A DNA stretch of 64,000 nucleotides from Candidatus Melainabacteria bacterium (lineage in GTDB: Bacteria > Cyanobacteriota > Vampirovibrionia > Obscuribacterales > Obscuribacteraceae), in NCBI GenBank assembly GCA_003963305.1, contig RXJR01000003.1:49706-113705 (forward strand), given 5' to 3'. The notes beneath the pieces were generated by a model. It did no database searches. It had not been told where the DNA came from and was given only the letters and a program-made list of their open reading frames with translations. Shown one piece after another: positions 53,922-62,577 of this stretch; position 1 is the first letter of the stretch; every line of letters begins with the position of its first letter. The position numbers and the translations under genes were made by a program.

Positions 53922-55471
53922 GAAAGAATCGGGATAACTCAGGATTTTCGCTGGTCTTTGTAGCATCAATGGGCATTGTAATGGTACTAATGGCCCTCGC
54001 CGCCACTAGCGCATTGATTCCGATTTACCAGAACGTCAGCGCACAGAATTTGAATGCTCAGACGCAATCAGCGGCTGAAGTTGGTGCTCAGTATGCACTT
54101 GCGAAGCTTAATACTGCGGCCGATCTTTCGTCCGTGCCAGCATCGTTGACGTTGCCATCTTCAGCTTCGAATGCAAATGTTGCGATAACGATCGAATCGC
54201 TTTCTTCGGCGCAAATGAGTGGAACCGCTGTCAATAATCCGGCAGCAACTAATTTTGGAAACAAATCTGGGAATCCGCTACCAGATTACCGTCGCATCAC
54301 CTCAATGGCTACTCTGGGGGCGTCCAAATCAGTTGTTTATATGATAGTCAAAGCGGTTCAAACTCAGGCTGTGCCGTCCAGCGGAGCGTCTGGTCTACCG
54401 TCCTCACCAACAGCATATTTCAATAATGCGTTATTCGGGGCGGATGGATTGACCTTAAAAAACACCGGGTCAAGTCGGCTCAGGGTCGTATCTGAGAACT
54501 CAACAAGGCAAGCGCAAATTGGCAGTAACAACCTGATAACGATGAGCGGTCGAACTACTATTGATGGCAACGTCGTTGCTAACAATGACGACGGCGCCGT
54601 TTCGATTGTCGGCTCTTCTACCAATCGAATAAATGGAAATCTTTCCTATAACGGTATTATGTCCAACAACGTTTCATCAACAGCACCGGCGTTTCTGGTG
54701 GACAGTAGCTCAAATTTGTCCAGAAATCCAAATGTTTTGGGGGATGGTTCGTTCGGACCAACTCCCACTCAAGGAACCATCACTTCCGTTGGCAGTGCCC
54801 AGGCAGAATTCGCTCCTGTGACTCAAGTTCAGGCCAATACGACTGCCACATACACTGCGACTGGAAGCAACTCCAGCATTGTAAGTGCTCCAGGCGTTGG
54901 TGAGACCGTTAATCTGGGTGCGATTAATTTGCGTAGTTCAGATACTCTGACTTTGCCTGCTGGTAACTATGTTGCCTCTTCGATTTCGATAAAAGACAAC
55001 GCACAAATTATTGCCACCACATCTCCGAATGCAACAGGCGTCAACATTACAGTCCAGGGCGAAACATCACTTGCTACTCCAATTGCTATCGGAGGAAAGG
55101 GAATAACCCAATCTGGATCGGCGTCGGCGAGCAATCTCCAGATTTTCTACGCCGGACAGCAGAATGTATCTGTGTCATTAAGTTCTGGATTCAGTAAGTT
55201 TTACGGACTGATTTATGCTCCGAATGCACCGATCAACGTAACGATGTCGGGGTCGGGGCAGGAGTTCCATGGAGCAGTGGCAGGAAACAACGTCTCTTTA
55301 GCTGGAAGTGGCACGTTTTACTACGACCCTGCCACAACACATCCGTCAATTTCGACAAGCAGTACCAACAACACCAGCAATAGCCTGTACTACGTAAAAA
55401 ATCCGGCTGCTTCGAACAATGGTTTTCAGATTATTTCTTGGATTGAGCCCAGCAAAAGCACGTTTCAATAG
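53918..55471 (+). CDS. PilX-like protein with DUF7305-type beta-helix domain
   Basis: 517 residues. The N-terminus NSGFSLVFVASMGIVMVLMA resembles PilX, but the +5 Glu is replaced by Val. The long C-terminal part is Asn/Ser-rich and repetitive (SGRTTIDGNVVANNDDGAVS; LTLPAGNYVASSISIKDNAQ), ending in FYGLIYAPNAPINVTMSGSG and GAVAGNNVSLAGSGTFYYDP. That pattern is typical of DUF7305 pilus-linked proteins. It is likely a surface-exposed tip or adhesin component. Four-base overlap with the preceding pseudopilin. Confidence 0.7.
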   Translation: MRKNRDNSGFSLVFVASMGIVMVLMALAATSALIPIYQNVSAQNLNAQTQSAAEVGAQYALAKLNTAADLSSVPASLTLPSSASNANVAITIESLSSAQMSGTAVNNPAATNFGNKSGNPLPDYRRITSMATLGASKSVVYMIVKAVQTQAVPSSGASGLPSSPTAYFNNALFGADGLTLKNTGSSRLRVVSENSTRQAQIGSNNLITMSGRTTIDGNVVANNDDGAVSIVGSSTNRINGNLSYNGIMSNNVSSTAPAFLVDSSSNLSRNPNVLGDGSFGPTPTQGTITSVGSAQAEFAPVTQVQANTTATYTATGSNSSIVSAPGVGETVNLGAINLRSSDTLTLPAGNYVASSISIKDNAQIIATTSPNATGVNITVQGETSLATPIAIGGKGITQSGSASASNLQIFYAGQQNVSVSLSSGFSKFYGLIYAPNAPINVTMSGSGQEFHGAVAGNNVSLAGSGTFYYDPATTHPSISTSSTNNTSNSLYYVKNPAASNNGFQIISWIEPSKSTFQ

Positions 55472-55592
55472 GCTTTCCGTTCAAATTTAATGCAATAACT
55501 CGAACCGGGTTAACTGTAAGCTCTGGTCACCAATTTGTCACTAAATATCCGCACACTGGGAACATAGATTACTAGACCAGTGAGGGATCGGC

Positions 55593-57215
55593 ATGGCGAA
55601 GTTTGGCATTTCGCGTCTTTTTGCACTAGTAGGTGCGTTCGCCGTCTCCTGTACCGGTGCGCAAGCTGGATTTCTCGATACTATTTTGAGCGGCGGAATT
55701 CCTATCCCGGGCGTCGGTGGTATTCGCGTTTCACCGAGTTCAGGATCACGTCAGTATGTCCAGCAGCAGCAGACACCGCGCATGGTGTCTTCGCATTTGT
55801 ATAACGAAGCGATTCGCCTTGCAGATAATAATCGCTTGCAGGAGTCACGCATTAAGTTCGAACAAGCCGTGCAGGCTGACCCTAGCTTTGATTTGGCTTG
55901 GGCTGCGCTTGTCGGAGCTTGCATGACGTCCGGGCAACTTGAGGAAGGCATACAGGTAGGCAATCAGTTTCTCGCAAACTTCCCGCACAGTTCTCGGCGA
56001 AAAGAGACGATGCTGATCATGCAAAAGTTGAATGAGCAACTCGCCAGGAAGAATGAGATCTGGGCTAGAGTGGGCCGCGATGGTGCTGACAGCTATTTTG
56101 CGCTCGCTACAGAAGGTAAGAATTTTTATGGATGGAATCTCGATGCAATGCCACTCAAGGTTTATATCGGTGACGGTAAAGGAGTTAAGGGGTATCGTCC
56201 TAACGATGCCATAATTCTGAACAACTCATTTGCCGAATGGACTAAAGCAACAGAAGGGCACATCACCTTCACTCGCGTAGATAGTGTTGCAGATGCGAAT
56301 ATTGAATGTATCTGGATAGATGATCCAAAGGAGTTCCCGCAGAATCGTGGGCTGGAAGCTGGCGAAGCTGTACCGATGCTCGACAGCGACGGATACATCG
56401 TCAGCTCTAAGCTGTTCTTGTTGACACGAGAGCGTGATGATAAGTCTTCGGTGAGCGATCTTGTGATGCATGCAATTTGCTTGCATGAGATAGGGCACAC
56501 GCTCGGTTTACTGGGACATAGCGATGTCGCTACTGACGTCATGTACTTCACAGCAAATGGTCAAAAAGTGCAAGAGCCGCATTTAACTCAACGCGACGTC
56601 AACACATTGGCGAAGCTTTACTCGACTCTTCTGGAGAGGCGCAGCGCCAACAACAGGCCGCAATCAACAACTCAGTTGGCGAGCATGCCGCAGGCAGAAG
56701 CTTTTGATTCTGAACCTGCGCAGCGGAATAATGTCAAAACCAATAATGATGGCTCTGCGAGTAATGATGACTCTGCAAGTAGTGATGACTCTGAGTTCAC
56801 CGCCCATAGGAGTATGCGTCAGAGCACAAATCCGAATTTAGTTTCTGCGCCGCCACCGCCAGAAGCAGGTAAGATTCAGAAATACAAAAGCGGGCAGAGC
56901 TTCTCAAGTAACCGCGAGGCGGTTGAGTACTTCGAACGTGCTCTGGCAAGTTCGCCCGGTAGCACGATTCTTCAGGATGACCTGGGCACTGCTTATGATA
57001 ACTATGGCATCGAGCTTGCGAACAGCAGCGATGTTCGTGGTGCCGAAGTGTGCTTCAACAGAGCGCTTTCCCTACACCGTAATAGCGCCGACCCAAGCCG
57101 AATTCGAATTTCTCTCGCCAACATGACTCAGTTATTGCGCTTTGAAAAACGCGACAACGATGCGGCGCAATTGGAGCAACGTTACAGCAAAGTTATCGCG
57201 CGCTTCGAGAAGTAA
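55593..57215 (+). CDS. Exported matrixin-type metallopeptidase flanked by TPR repeats
   Basis: 540 residues. A signal peptide (RLFALVGAFAVSCTGAQA) is followed by a Gly/Ser stretch and TPR units (about 68-130). The peptidase domain (about 170-350) has the zinc site CLHEIGHTLGLLGHS at 297-310 and the Met-turn region TDVMYFT. The site is HExxHxxGxxGH, a common bacterial variant with one extra residue. A disordered Asn/Ser linker and more TPR units (EAVEYFERALASSPGSTIL) follow. It would act outside the cytoplasm, perhaps processing surface or pilin-like proteins encoded just upstream; that link is only context. Confidence 0.78.
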   Translation: MAKFGISRLFALVGAFAVSCTGAQAGFLDTILSGGIPIPGVGGIRVSPSSGSRQYVQQQQTPRMVSSHLYNEAIRLADNNRLQESRIKFEQAVQADPSFDLAWAALVGACMTSGQLEEGIQVGNQFLANFPHSSRRKETMLIMQKLNEQLARKNEIWARVGRDGADSYFALATEGKNFYGWNLDAMPLKVYIGDGKGVKGYRPNDAIILNNSFAEWTKATEGHITFTRVDSVADANIECIWIDDPKEFPQNRGLEAGEAVPMLDSDGYIVSSKLFLLTRERDDKSSVSDLVMHAICLHEIGHTLGLLGHSDVATDVMYFTANGQKVQEPHLTQRDVNTLAKLYSTLLERRSANNRPQSTTQLASMPQAEAFDSEPAQRNNVKTNNDGSASNDDSASSDDSEFTAHRSMRQSTNPNLVSAPPPPEAGKIQKYKSGQSFSSNREAVEYFERALASSPGSTILQDDLGTAYDNYGIELANSSDVRGAEVCFNRALSLHRNSADPSRIRISLANMTQLLRFEKRDNDAAQLEQRYSKVIARFEK

Positions 57216-57221
57216 ATATGT

Positions 57222-58004
57222 TTAGCGAATCGTGTCTGCATTGTACCGGGCGCGGTTGGCATCGGCGCGCGCTCGATCTGCTGCCTGACGGGCTAAGTTG
57301 GCATAACCTCTGGCTTGTGAATCTCCATTCTGGGCAGCGTAATAGGCGCGGTTAGCTGCGGCGTCTGCATCATTCGCATCATAGTAGGCTTCATCGGCGG
57401 CCTTCTTTCTGACCCATTGATCAGTGCTGTTACGCGCTCGGCTGGCGGCATTTCTCGCGCGTGTGGACATGTTTTGTGCTCTTTGATAGCCCTGATATGC
57501 CACGCTTGTAGCCTGCGAGTTGTTGCCTGATGGCGCTGGCGCCATATAGCTCGATGCTGTTGGTGAGACTGAGCTATCGAAAAGCGAGCCTCCTTCGAAG
57601 AAGACTCGAGCGAGATCTCGTTTGGTGACTTTCGGCAACATGCCGCTGTTTTGTGCGGACACGTTGTAAGGTTGTTGATATTGCGATTGTCGTTGATATT
57701 GTGGTTGCTGTTGATATTGCGAACGTTGCTGTGATTGAGGGTGTTGCTGATATTGCGGTTGTTGCACAGCACCTGAAACCGGTGTGCGCGACCAGGCGTT
57801 GCGGTTGTCCACTGTGTCCAGCGTTTGCTCTAAGCTTTGCATTGTGGACGCCTTGGGCATTTGTTGGTACGAACTTACGCCACCGAATCCAGTGCCATTT
57901 ACACTGTACTGGCTGTTCTGCCCCAGATACTGAGAATGAGAGGGCAGGCATGAGCAAGTGAGGGCGACAGCTGCTGCGACAAGAATATGTCGATAGTGCT
58001 TCAT
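57222..58004 (-). CDS. Exported Gln-rich and Ala-rich protein
   Basis: 260 residues. A signal peptide (YRHILVAAAVALTCSCLPSH) is followed by a Gln/Tyr/Ser-rich tract of repeated QYQQ-type words (about 100-128). A C-terminal Ala/Arg-rich helix-forming repeat has a period of about 7-11 (TRARNAASRARNSTDQWVR; NLARQAADRARADANRAR). Low complexity; function unknown. The ATG overlaps the stop of the upstream gene by four bases (operon with the DUF4440 protein). Confidence 0.55.
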   Translation of the reverse strand: MKHYRHILVAAAVALTCSCLPSHSQYLGQNSQYSVNGTGFGGVSSYQQMPKASTMQSLEQTLDTVDNRNAWSRTPVSGAVQQPQYQQHPQSQQRSQYQQQPQYQRQSQYQQPYNVSAQNSGMLPKVTKRDLARVFFEGGSLFDSSVSPTASSYMAPAPSGNNSQATSVAYQGYQRAQNMSTRARNAASRARNSTDQWVRKKAADEAYYDANDADAAANRAYYAAQNGDSQARGYANLARQAADRARADANRARYNADTIR

Positions 58005-58993
58005 TGCTCTGTACCACTGACCTTTTCGATTGTCAGCTCTTCTGTATCAGGCAAACTCGTGCCGGCGTTAGTTCTTTCGGTCGACTGCCACGTGAACTTG
58101 TGCGAGTCTGGTTTGGAGAAAACATTTGTTTCTCGAAATGCACTGCCATCACTGTTCATACCTGCAATGTCTACGAGCCAATCAGTGCCGTTGCGTCTCC
58201 ACTTGCCGTATGAAAAATTGCCGCGGTAGCCGAAGTACCATGAAACTATGGAGCCTGACCGCTCATCCCAACCGATGATTTGTGTGTCTGTCTTTTCTTC
58301 CGTGCTGTCTTTGTCCGTGCTGACACAGGTTGCGCGTATGAAATTTTTGCCTGGAACCCACTCGACTCGCATTGTCACGACGCCTCTTGACGTAATGGCT
58401 TTCCAGTTACCCGTTAGCCAATCCAACTCTTTTAAATGCTCGTGTGCGTCCGCACTTGTACCCGGTTCCAATGCAATGCGTGTTTCGCTCGCCTGAGAAA
58501 TAAGCCATTTCTGATTTCGCTTCTCTGCAGTCATAGAGAATCTGGTGCCTGAGCTTTCATTATTCGCTGCACTTCCATTATTCGCTGCACTTCTTTTCAC
58601 CACACCAATAATTAGTGCCACATTACTTGATGGAAAAGATACGCGCTCTGTTTCAAATTCAATGGTCCCGTTTTTCTCTGTATTCTGTGCTCTCGATTTG
58701 AAAAGCTCTTCAAACCGCTGCTGCAAGGCATTGCGACCGTGGGTCTCTGCTCCGCCTTCGTCAATGAAGATTGCATCGTCTGTCCAGAGCAAGGCCGCTT
58801 CTTTTGCATCACCTTTCACGATCGATTGTTGCAGGCTATTGAGAAGAACTGCGATTTCACTGGTTGCGCTGGTGCGGCTGGTATCGCTGGCATTCAATTT
58901 GCCGGCGCAATAGCCATTGGTCCCACAAAAACTGGCACTTAGCACAAGCAGTGCGCTCATCCCCACTGTCAATGATTTGAGCGCTCGTTCCAT
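58001..58993 (-). CDS. SgcJ/EcaC-type DUF4440 protein, exported
   Basis: 330 residues. A signal peptide (SLTVGMSALLVLSASFCGTN) is followed by a DUF4440/SnoaL-like domain (VLLNSLQQSIVKGDAKEAAL; LWTDDAIFIDEGGAETHGRN). A second beta-barrel-like region starts with KELDWLTGNWKAITSRGVVT, as in DUF1579-like domains, and has IGWDERSGSIVSWYFGYRGN. The pocket could bind a small molecule; catalysis is unproven. A SAANNG/SAANNE duplication lies near residue 140. First of the two-gene operon. Confidence 0.7.
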   Translation of the reverse strand: MERALKSLTVGMSALLVLSASFCGTNGYCAGKLNASDTSRTSATSEIAVLLNSLQQSIVKGDAKEAALLWTDDAIFIDEGGAETHGRNALQQRFEELFKSRAQNTEKNGTIEFETERVSFPSSNVALIIGVVKRSAANNGSAANNESSGTRFSMTAEKRNQKWLISQASETRIALEPGTSADAHEHLKELDWLTGNWKAITSRGVVTMRVEWVPGKNFIRATCVSTDKDSTEEKTDTQIIGWDERSGSIVSWYFGYRGNFSYGKWRRNGTDWLVDIAGMNSDGSAFRETNVFSKPDSHKFTWQSTERTNAGTSLPDTEELTIEKVSGTEQ

Positions 58994-59128
58994 TTTCGAT
59001 ATCTCCAGATAAGATCAGTCTGCGTTTTTACCGTGTCAACTTAAGCTCTGTAACTTCGTGCGTAGGCCGAATCTCCCTGCGCTTTCAATGGACTCTGTCT
59101 AACTTTGTAATCAACTTGATTTGAAGTA

Positions 59129-59293
59129 TCAGCCTGTCGCATTTGGCAGAGTATATGCAAGCAAAACCATCATCACAATGAAGATAACTGTGCAGACGCT
59201 TAGCACTGCCACCAGTATCATGAATTGTTTCTGTTTGCGTTTAGCTACTTCTTCAGTATTGCCCGCGGTATCACCGTCTGTAGAGTTAGTCAC
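59129..59293 (-). CDS. Small single-helix membrane protein
   Basis: 54 residues from a GTG start at 59293, which has an ideal GGAGGCGCCT site upstream. An earlier ATG at 59341 would overlap the rhodanese gene. A polar N-terminus is followed by one membrane helix (MILVAVLSVCTVIFIVMMVL). It lies 16 bp after the rhodanese gene and is probably co-transcribed. Function unknown. Confidence 0.6.
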   Translation of the reverse strand: MTNSTDGDTAGNTEEVAKRKQKQFMILVAVLSVCTVIFIVMMVLLAYTLPNATG

Positions 59294-59309
59294 AGGCGCC
59301 TCCGTTTCT

Positions 59310-59651
59310 CTAATACTTCTGAACCGACGGATCGATGTCATTTGACCAGGCGATTATTCCACCTGTTAAGTTAAGACCGGAAAATCCCTGGTCTCGTAAG
59401 AACTCGGCGCAGCTGTCGCTTCGATTTCCAGAGCGGCAGTAAACTACGATATCTTGATTTCTAAATTTCTCCAATTCCGACAGTCGTTCCATTAAATCGC
59501 CCATGGGAATATGCGCGGTCGTATTGGCAAGTGTGCAAATCGCCAGCTCATGTGGTTCTCGGATATCGAGAAGTACGATATTTTCGCCCGCATCGAGCCG
59601 TTTTTTAAGCTCCAGAGGTGTTATTTCAGTCTTTGTGTCCGACCCAGCCAT
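59310..59651 (-). CDS. Single-domain rhodanese-like sulfurtransferase
   Basis: 113 residues. The rhodanese fold is clear: LLDIREPHELAICTLANTTA, HIPMGDLMERL, and the active loop VVYCRSGNRSDSCAEFLRD with Cys nucleophile in the CRSGNRS motif. It transfers sulfane sulfur, for example to cyanide or protein thiols. No signal peptide. The downstream small membrane gene could anchor it. Confidence 0.9.
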   Translation of the reverse strand: MAGSDTKTEITPLELKKRLDAGENIVLLDIREPHELAICTLANTTAHIPMGDLMERLSELEKFRNQDIVVYCRSGNRSDSCAEFLRDQGFSGLNLTGGIIAWSNDIDPSVQKY

Positions 59652-59685
59652 CCCTGACCCCTTTTTAATTCAACCAGGAGTTAAG

Positions 59686-59691
59686 TATAAT
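59686..59691 (+). promoter_or_regulatory. -10 box of the TerB-like gene
   Basis: A perfect TATAAT 36 bp before the GTG start; the -35 region is weak (AT-rich). Confidence 0.5.
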
Positions 59692-59727
59692 CTCGATTAA
59701 TCGGGTCTGCCAAAGGAGGCAACGAAA

Positions 59728-59955
59728 GTGGCGTTTAAGTTGACATTGGAAGAAGCTCTTAAAGAAGCGCTTCAGGACGACCATAAAGTGTCCAAATACG
59801 AGGCAAAGGTTATTCGCGAGCTAATTATGGCGGACGGAAAGGTATCCGAGCAAGAAAAGGCATTTCTGGAAAAGGCTCTTCACTCAAACCATTTTGATGA
59901 CGAGGCTTTTGAACTGTTGTCGGGCGTATTGCTCCGCTCACACCTCAAAGACTAA
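59728..59955 (+). CDS. Small TerB-like helical protein
   Basis: 75 residues, all-helical and charged: KYEAKVIRELIMADGKVSEQ, then EKAFLEKALHSNHFDDEAFE. The ADGKVSEQE segment is typical of TerB-like (tellurite-resistance-type) domains, although the protein is short and the match is modest. GTG start with an AAAGGAGGCAACGAAA site. Its own promoter and terminator make it monocistronic. Confidence 0.65.
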   Translation: MAFKLTLEEALKEALQDDHKVSKYEAKVIRELIMADGKVSEQEKAFLEKALHSNHFDDEAFELLSGVLLRSHLKD

Positions 59956-59998
59956 GGTTGGCAGCCTTAACGATTGAGGCTGACGGCTTAATGTAAAG

Positions 59999-60028
59999 AC
60001 GGCGAACGCTTAATGCGCTCGCCGTTTC
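59999..60028 (+). terminator. Rho-independent terminator after the TerB-like gene
   Basis: ACGGCGAACGC pairs with GCGCTCGCCGT (one mismatch) around TTAAT and is followed by TTTCTGTT. Confidence 0.8.
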
Positions 60029-60089
60029 TGTTACTTGGTTACCGGTTCTGTGTCCGGTGCGAACTGTACTGGGTTTCTAAGCCCGACGC

Positions 60090-61133
60090 TTAGCGGAATC
60101 GACCGCCCCCGAAACGACGCTCGCCACCGCCGCCGCCGCCTTCTCTGTTACCGAAGCCGCCTTCGTTTCCGCCGCGACGGCCAAATTTGCGACCGCCTTC
60201 GCCTTCTCCTTCGCCCTTACCGGCCATTTCATTCATGTTTTTGCCGTTCATGCCATTCATTCCGTTCATGGAGTTCTTGTTCATTTCGTTCATATTGTTC
60301 ATTCCATTCATGGCATTTTTGTTCATTTGGTTCATGTTGTTCATGCCACTCATGTTCTGGTTATAGTGCTGTTCTTTCGCCCAGTTCGGGTTATTCTGCC
60401 ACTGTTGTTTGTCTTTCCAGGCGCCTTGCTGGTCATATTGATTGAACATGGCAGCGGTGTTTTCGGTTGGTTTAACGTAGACGTTGTTGCCCGAAGCGCC
60501 GTGATAGTAGTAGTTTCCAGTACCGCCTTCTTTATAGATTGGGGCGCCGTAGGGAATGCCGCCGTAACCAGCGCCGTATGCCGGGTAAGGCTCATGGTAC
60601 ATCGAGTTAGTCATCGCTGCGCCCAGCGCTGCGCCGCCCATTGCGCCGCCCATGGCTGCCAAGCCCGTGCCGAGTGCTGAGGCTCCGCCGCCACTGCTGC
60701 CGCTGCTGCTGCCAGTAGAACCATAATTGTTAACAGTTACGTTTTGTGGATTACCGTTTGGATTGCCGCCCTGCTGCTGTTGCTGCTGCATCATTTGCTG
60801 CGCCTCAATCTGAGCTTGCAGTTTCTGCATTTGTTGAGGATTGACTTGGGTCGGTTCACCATTCTTGTTGATGTACCAGAAGTTGTTCTGGTTATCCTGA
60901 TAGACAGCGATTTGCTTGGCGTCTTTAGCGATGCCAACGCCTTCGATGTTCAGTTTGTAGCCTGCACGGCTGATGATGTATTGCTGATTGTTCTGGTCAC
61001 GCATGACCGGGAAGAGCATCATATTGACCTGGGGATCGCCGGGTCCCTGTTGCGCCATACTTGGCACTGGGCAGAAAGCTACACCTGCCAATAGACAAAC
61101 TGACAGAGCAAACTCAAGGCACTTATTTTGCAT
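60090..61133 (-). CDS. Exported low-complexity protein, Met/Asn- and Gly/Arg-rich
   Basis: 347 residues. A signal peptide (EFALSVCLLAGVAFCPVPSM) is followed by a structured-looking N-terminal part (MRDQNNQQYIISRAGYKLNI; NNFWYINKNGEPTQV). Then come a Gln tract, a Gly/Ala/Tyr-rich middle, about nine short MNxMN-type repeats, and a Gly/Arg/Glu-rich tail. Met/Asn-rich repeats might bind metal such as copper, but that is a guess. Wall or surface structural protein more likely than enzyme. Confidence 0.6.
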   Translation of the reverse strand: MQNKCLEFALSVCLLAGVAFCPVPSMAQQGPGDPQVNMMLFPVMRDQNNQQYIISRAGYKLNIEGVGIAKDAKQIAVYQDNQNNFWYINKNGEPTQVNPQQMQKLQAQIEAQQMMQQQQQQGGNPNGNPQNVTVNNYGSTGSSSGSSGGGASALGTGLAAMGGAMGGAALGAAMTNSMYHEPYPAYGAGYGGIPYGAPIYKEGGTGNYYYHGASGNNVYVKPTENTAAMFNQYDQQGAWKDKQQWQNNPNWAKEQHYNQNMSGMNNMNQMNKNAMNGMNNMNEMNKNSMNGMNGMNGKNMNEMAGKGEGEGEGGRKFGRRGGNEGGFGNREGGGGGGERRFGGGRFR

Positions 61134-61238
61134 GGGACGAAATCTCTCGAAAGGAAATAGTTGTAAGCCGTTAAGAACGAATCTTACAACGGATGCCCAG
61201 ATATTGTTTCTGATCGCAACTTTGTTCTTATCTATTTT

Positions 61239-61257
61239 GCGTGCCTGAAAGGCACGC
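61239..61257 (-). terminator. Possible terminator hairpin after the NlpC/P60-like gene
   Basis: GCGTGCC pairs with GGCACGC around a 5-nt loop, 34 bp past the stop at 61292. No U-run follows on the minus strand, so it may be only a stabilising hairpin. Confidence 0.45.
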
Positions 61258-61291
61258 TGTGAACTGTCTAATCAATTACGCCGGCGCTGTA

Positions 61292-62311
61292 TTACTTATG
61301 CGCGGGAGCCGGTGCATGGGCAGCTGCTGGAGCTGGCGCATGAGCCGCCGGTGCAGAATCTTTATGCAGGAATACAACTTGATTCCAGTTCTTAAAATAG
61401 CTCAAAGAGTCTTGTTGGAAGGTACCAGTGCTTGAGTGGTTGTCGAAAACCGTGCCGTTCTTTCCGACGATGCCTGTGTGTGCAGCGCTTAATCCGCCGT
61501 ACCCAATTACTACGTCGCCTGGCTGCGGTTTATTGGTGATGCTCCACCCCTGGCTTTGTAGGGAAGACTGTAAATGATGGCACTCCATCTCACTGACATT
61601 GGCTGCGCCAGCCTGGTCTAGCACTGCGCTCACGGAAGCCGCGCAGCCCTCGTTGCCACCACTGGCGCCACCATTGATTTGTTTCCACATGGCGTGACCG
61701 ACATCTTCTTCACAGGTCTTCAGGATCGAATTTTGAGCGTCATTGTTTGGATCGACCGTGTCTTCGTATCCGTCAAACCCGGCTTGCCCAGAAAAACTAG
61801 GGTTGTAAGCGGAGCCCCCCGAGCCATCGTTACTGGCTGAACTGTCGTAGCCACCGCTGCCAGTCGCGCCTGAGTCTCCTGCCTGAGCGCCGCCTGAGTA
61901 GCCGCCCGACTCGCCTGGGCTGCCATTGTATCCGCTCGCTGGAGCGTCTTGCGATGCAGCTTCTTGTGCAGCCTGGTTCGCATCCATCGACGCCTTTTCG
62001 TTGGAGGGCGAGTCTGGACTGGCCGGGTCTGTCGGTCCAATTTTGTATCCGTCCGGGCTGGTCGGGTCCTCGTCGATTTCCAGCCCCGGCAGAATGTGCT
62101 TGTCTTGCAAGTACTTGTTGATCATGCGCATGTCGGATTGGAACCGATCATCGCCGCCATCCATCTTATGTAGCTGATTCAACTCATCCCACACTTTCTG
62201 CATGTGGGAAGCGTCGTGGTATTTGCCATACAGGTCTTTGAAGTCACCTTCAATCTGTCTGACTAATTTATCGTGATTACTAAGGTTGGTATCGCCTGGA
62301 CCGGGAGGCAT
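61292..62311 (-). CDS. NlpC/P60 or CHAP-like cysteine peptidase with disordered linker
   Basis: 339 residues from ATG 62311 (a TTG at 62350 is less likely). There is no signal peptide. Residues about 10-80 are helical (LVRQIEGDFKDLYGKYHDAS; MRMINKYLQDKHILPGLEI). A Gly/Ser/Asp-rich linker spans about 95-180. The C-terminal domain has Cys in GGNEGCAASVSAVLDQAG (about C223) and His in GLSAAHTGIVGKNGTVFDNH (about H278), the order and spacing of NlpC/P60-like peptidases; QPGDVVIGYG lies between. An Ala/Pro/His-rich tail closes it. It probably cuts peptidoglycan or a related peptide. Divergent from the large gene that runs off the window. Confidence 0.65.
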   Translation of the reverse strand: MPPGPGDTNLSNHDKLVRQIEGDFKDLYGKYHDASHMQKVWDELNQLHKMDGGDDRFQSDMRMINKYLQDKHILPGLEIDEDPTSPDGYKIGPTDPASPDSPSNEKASMDANQAAQEAASQDAPASGYNGSPGESGGYSGGAQAGDSGATGSGGYDSSASNDGSGGSAYNPSFSGQAGFDGYEDTVDPNNDAQNSILKTCEEDVGHAMWKQINGGASGGNEGCAASVSAVLDQAGAANVSEMECHHLQSSLQSQGWSITNKPQPGDVVIGYGGLSAAHTGIVGKNGTVFDNHSSTGTFQQDSLSYFKNWNQVVFLHKDSAPAAHAPAPAAAHAPAPAHK

Positions 62312-62577
62312 GGCAAGTATCCTGCTGCTAAGGATGCAAATCCCCTCCAAAGCTGTGCTGAACAGTCTCGGGGACCTGGTTTGGACGTATAAAAGTATGA
62401 GAGGGCTTCATCAGTATATTCTTTCGCTGTCTGATGTCAAGAAAAAACTTTGGACGGGCCCGCCACAAATTTTTGAACATCTATCGATGATGCCAAAACT
62501 TAGCCAACTTAATTTTCTAAATTAGGTACATGAGGCGCGAGACGCCAGCGTAATGGAAGAACGGTGAGGCGCAGGAC

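Noticed and set aside
58001..58213. Plus-strand ORFs opposite the DUF4440 gene
   Set aside because: No ribosome binding site; composition and position show they are shadows of the minus-strand gene.
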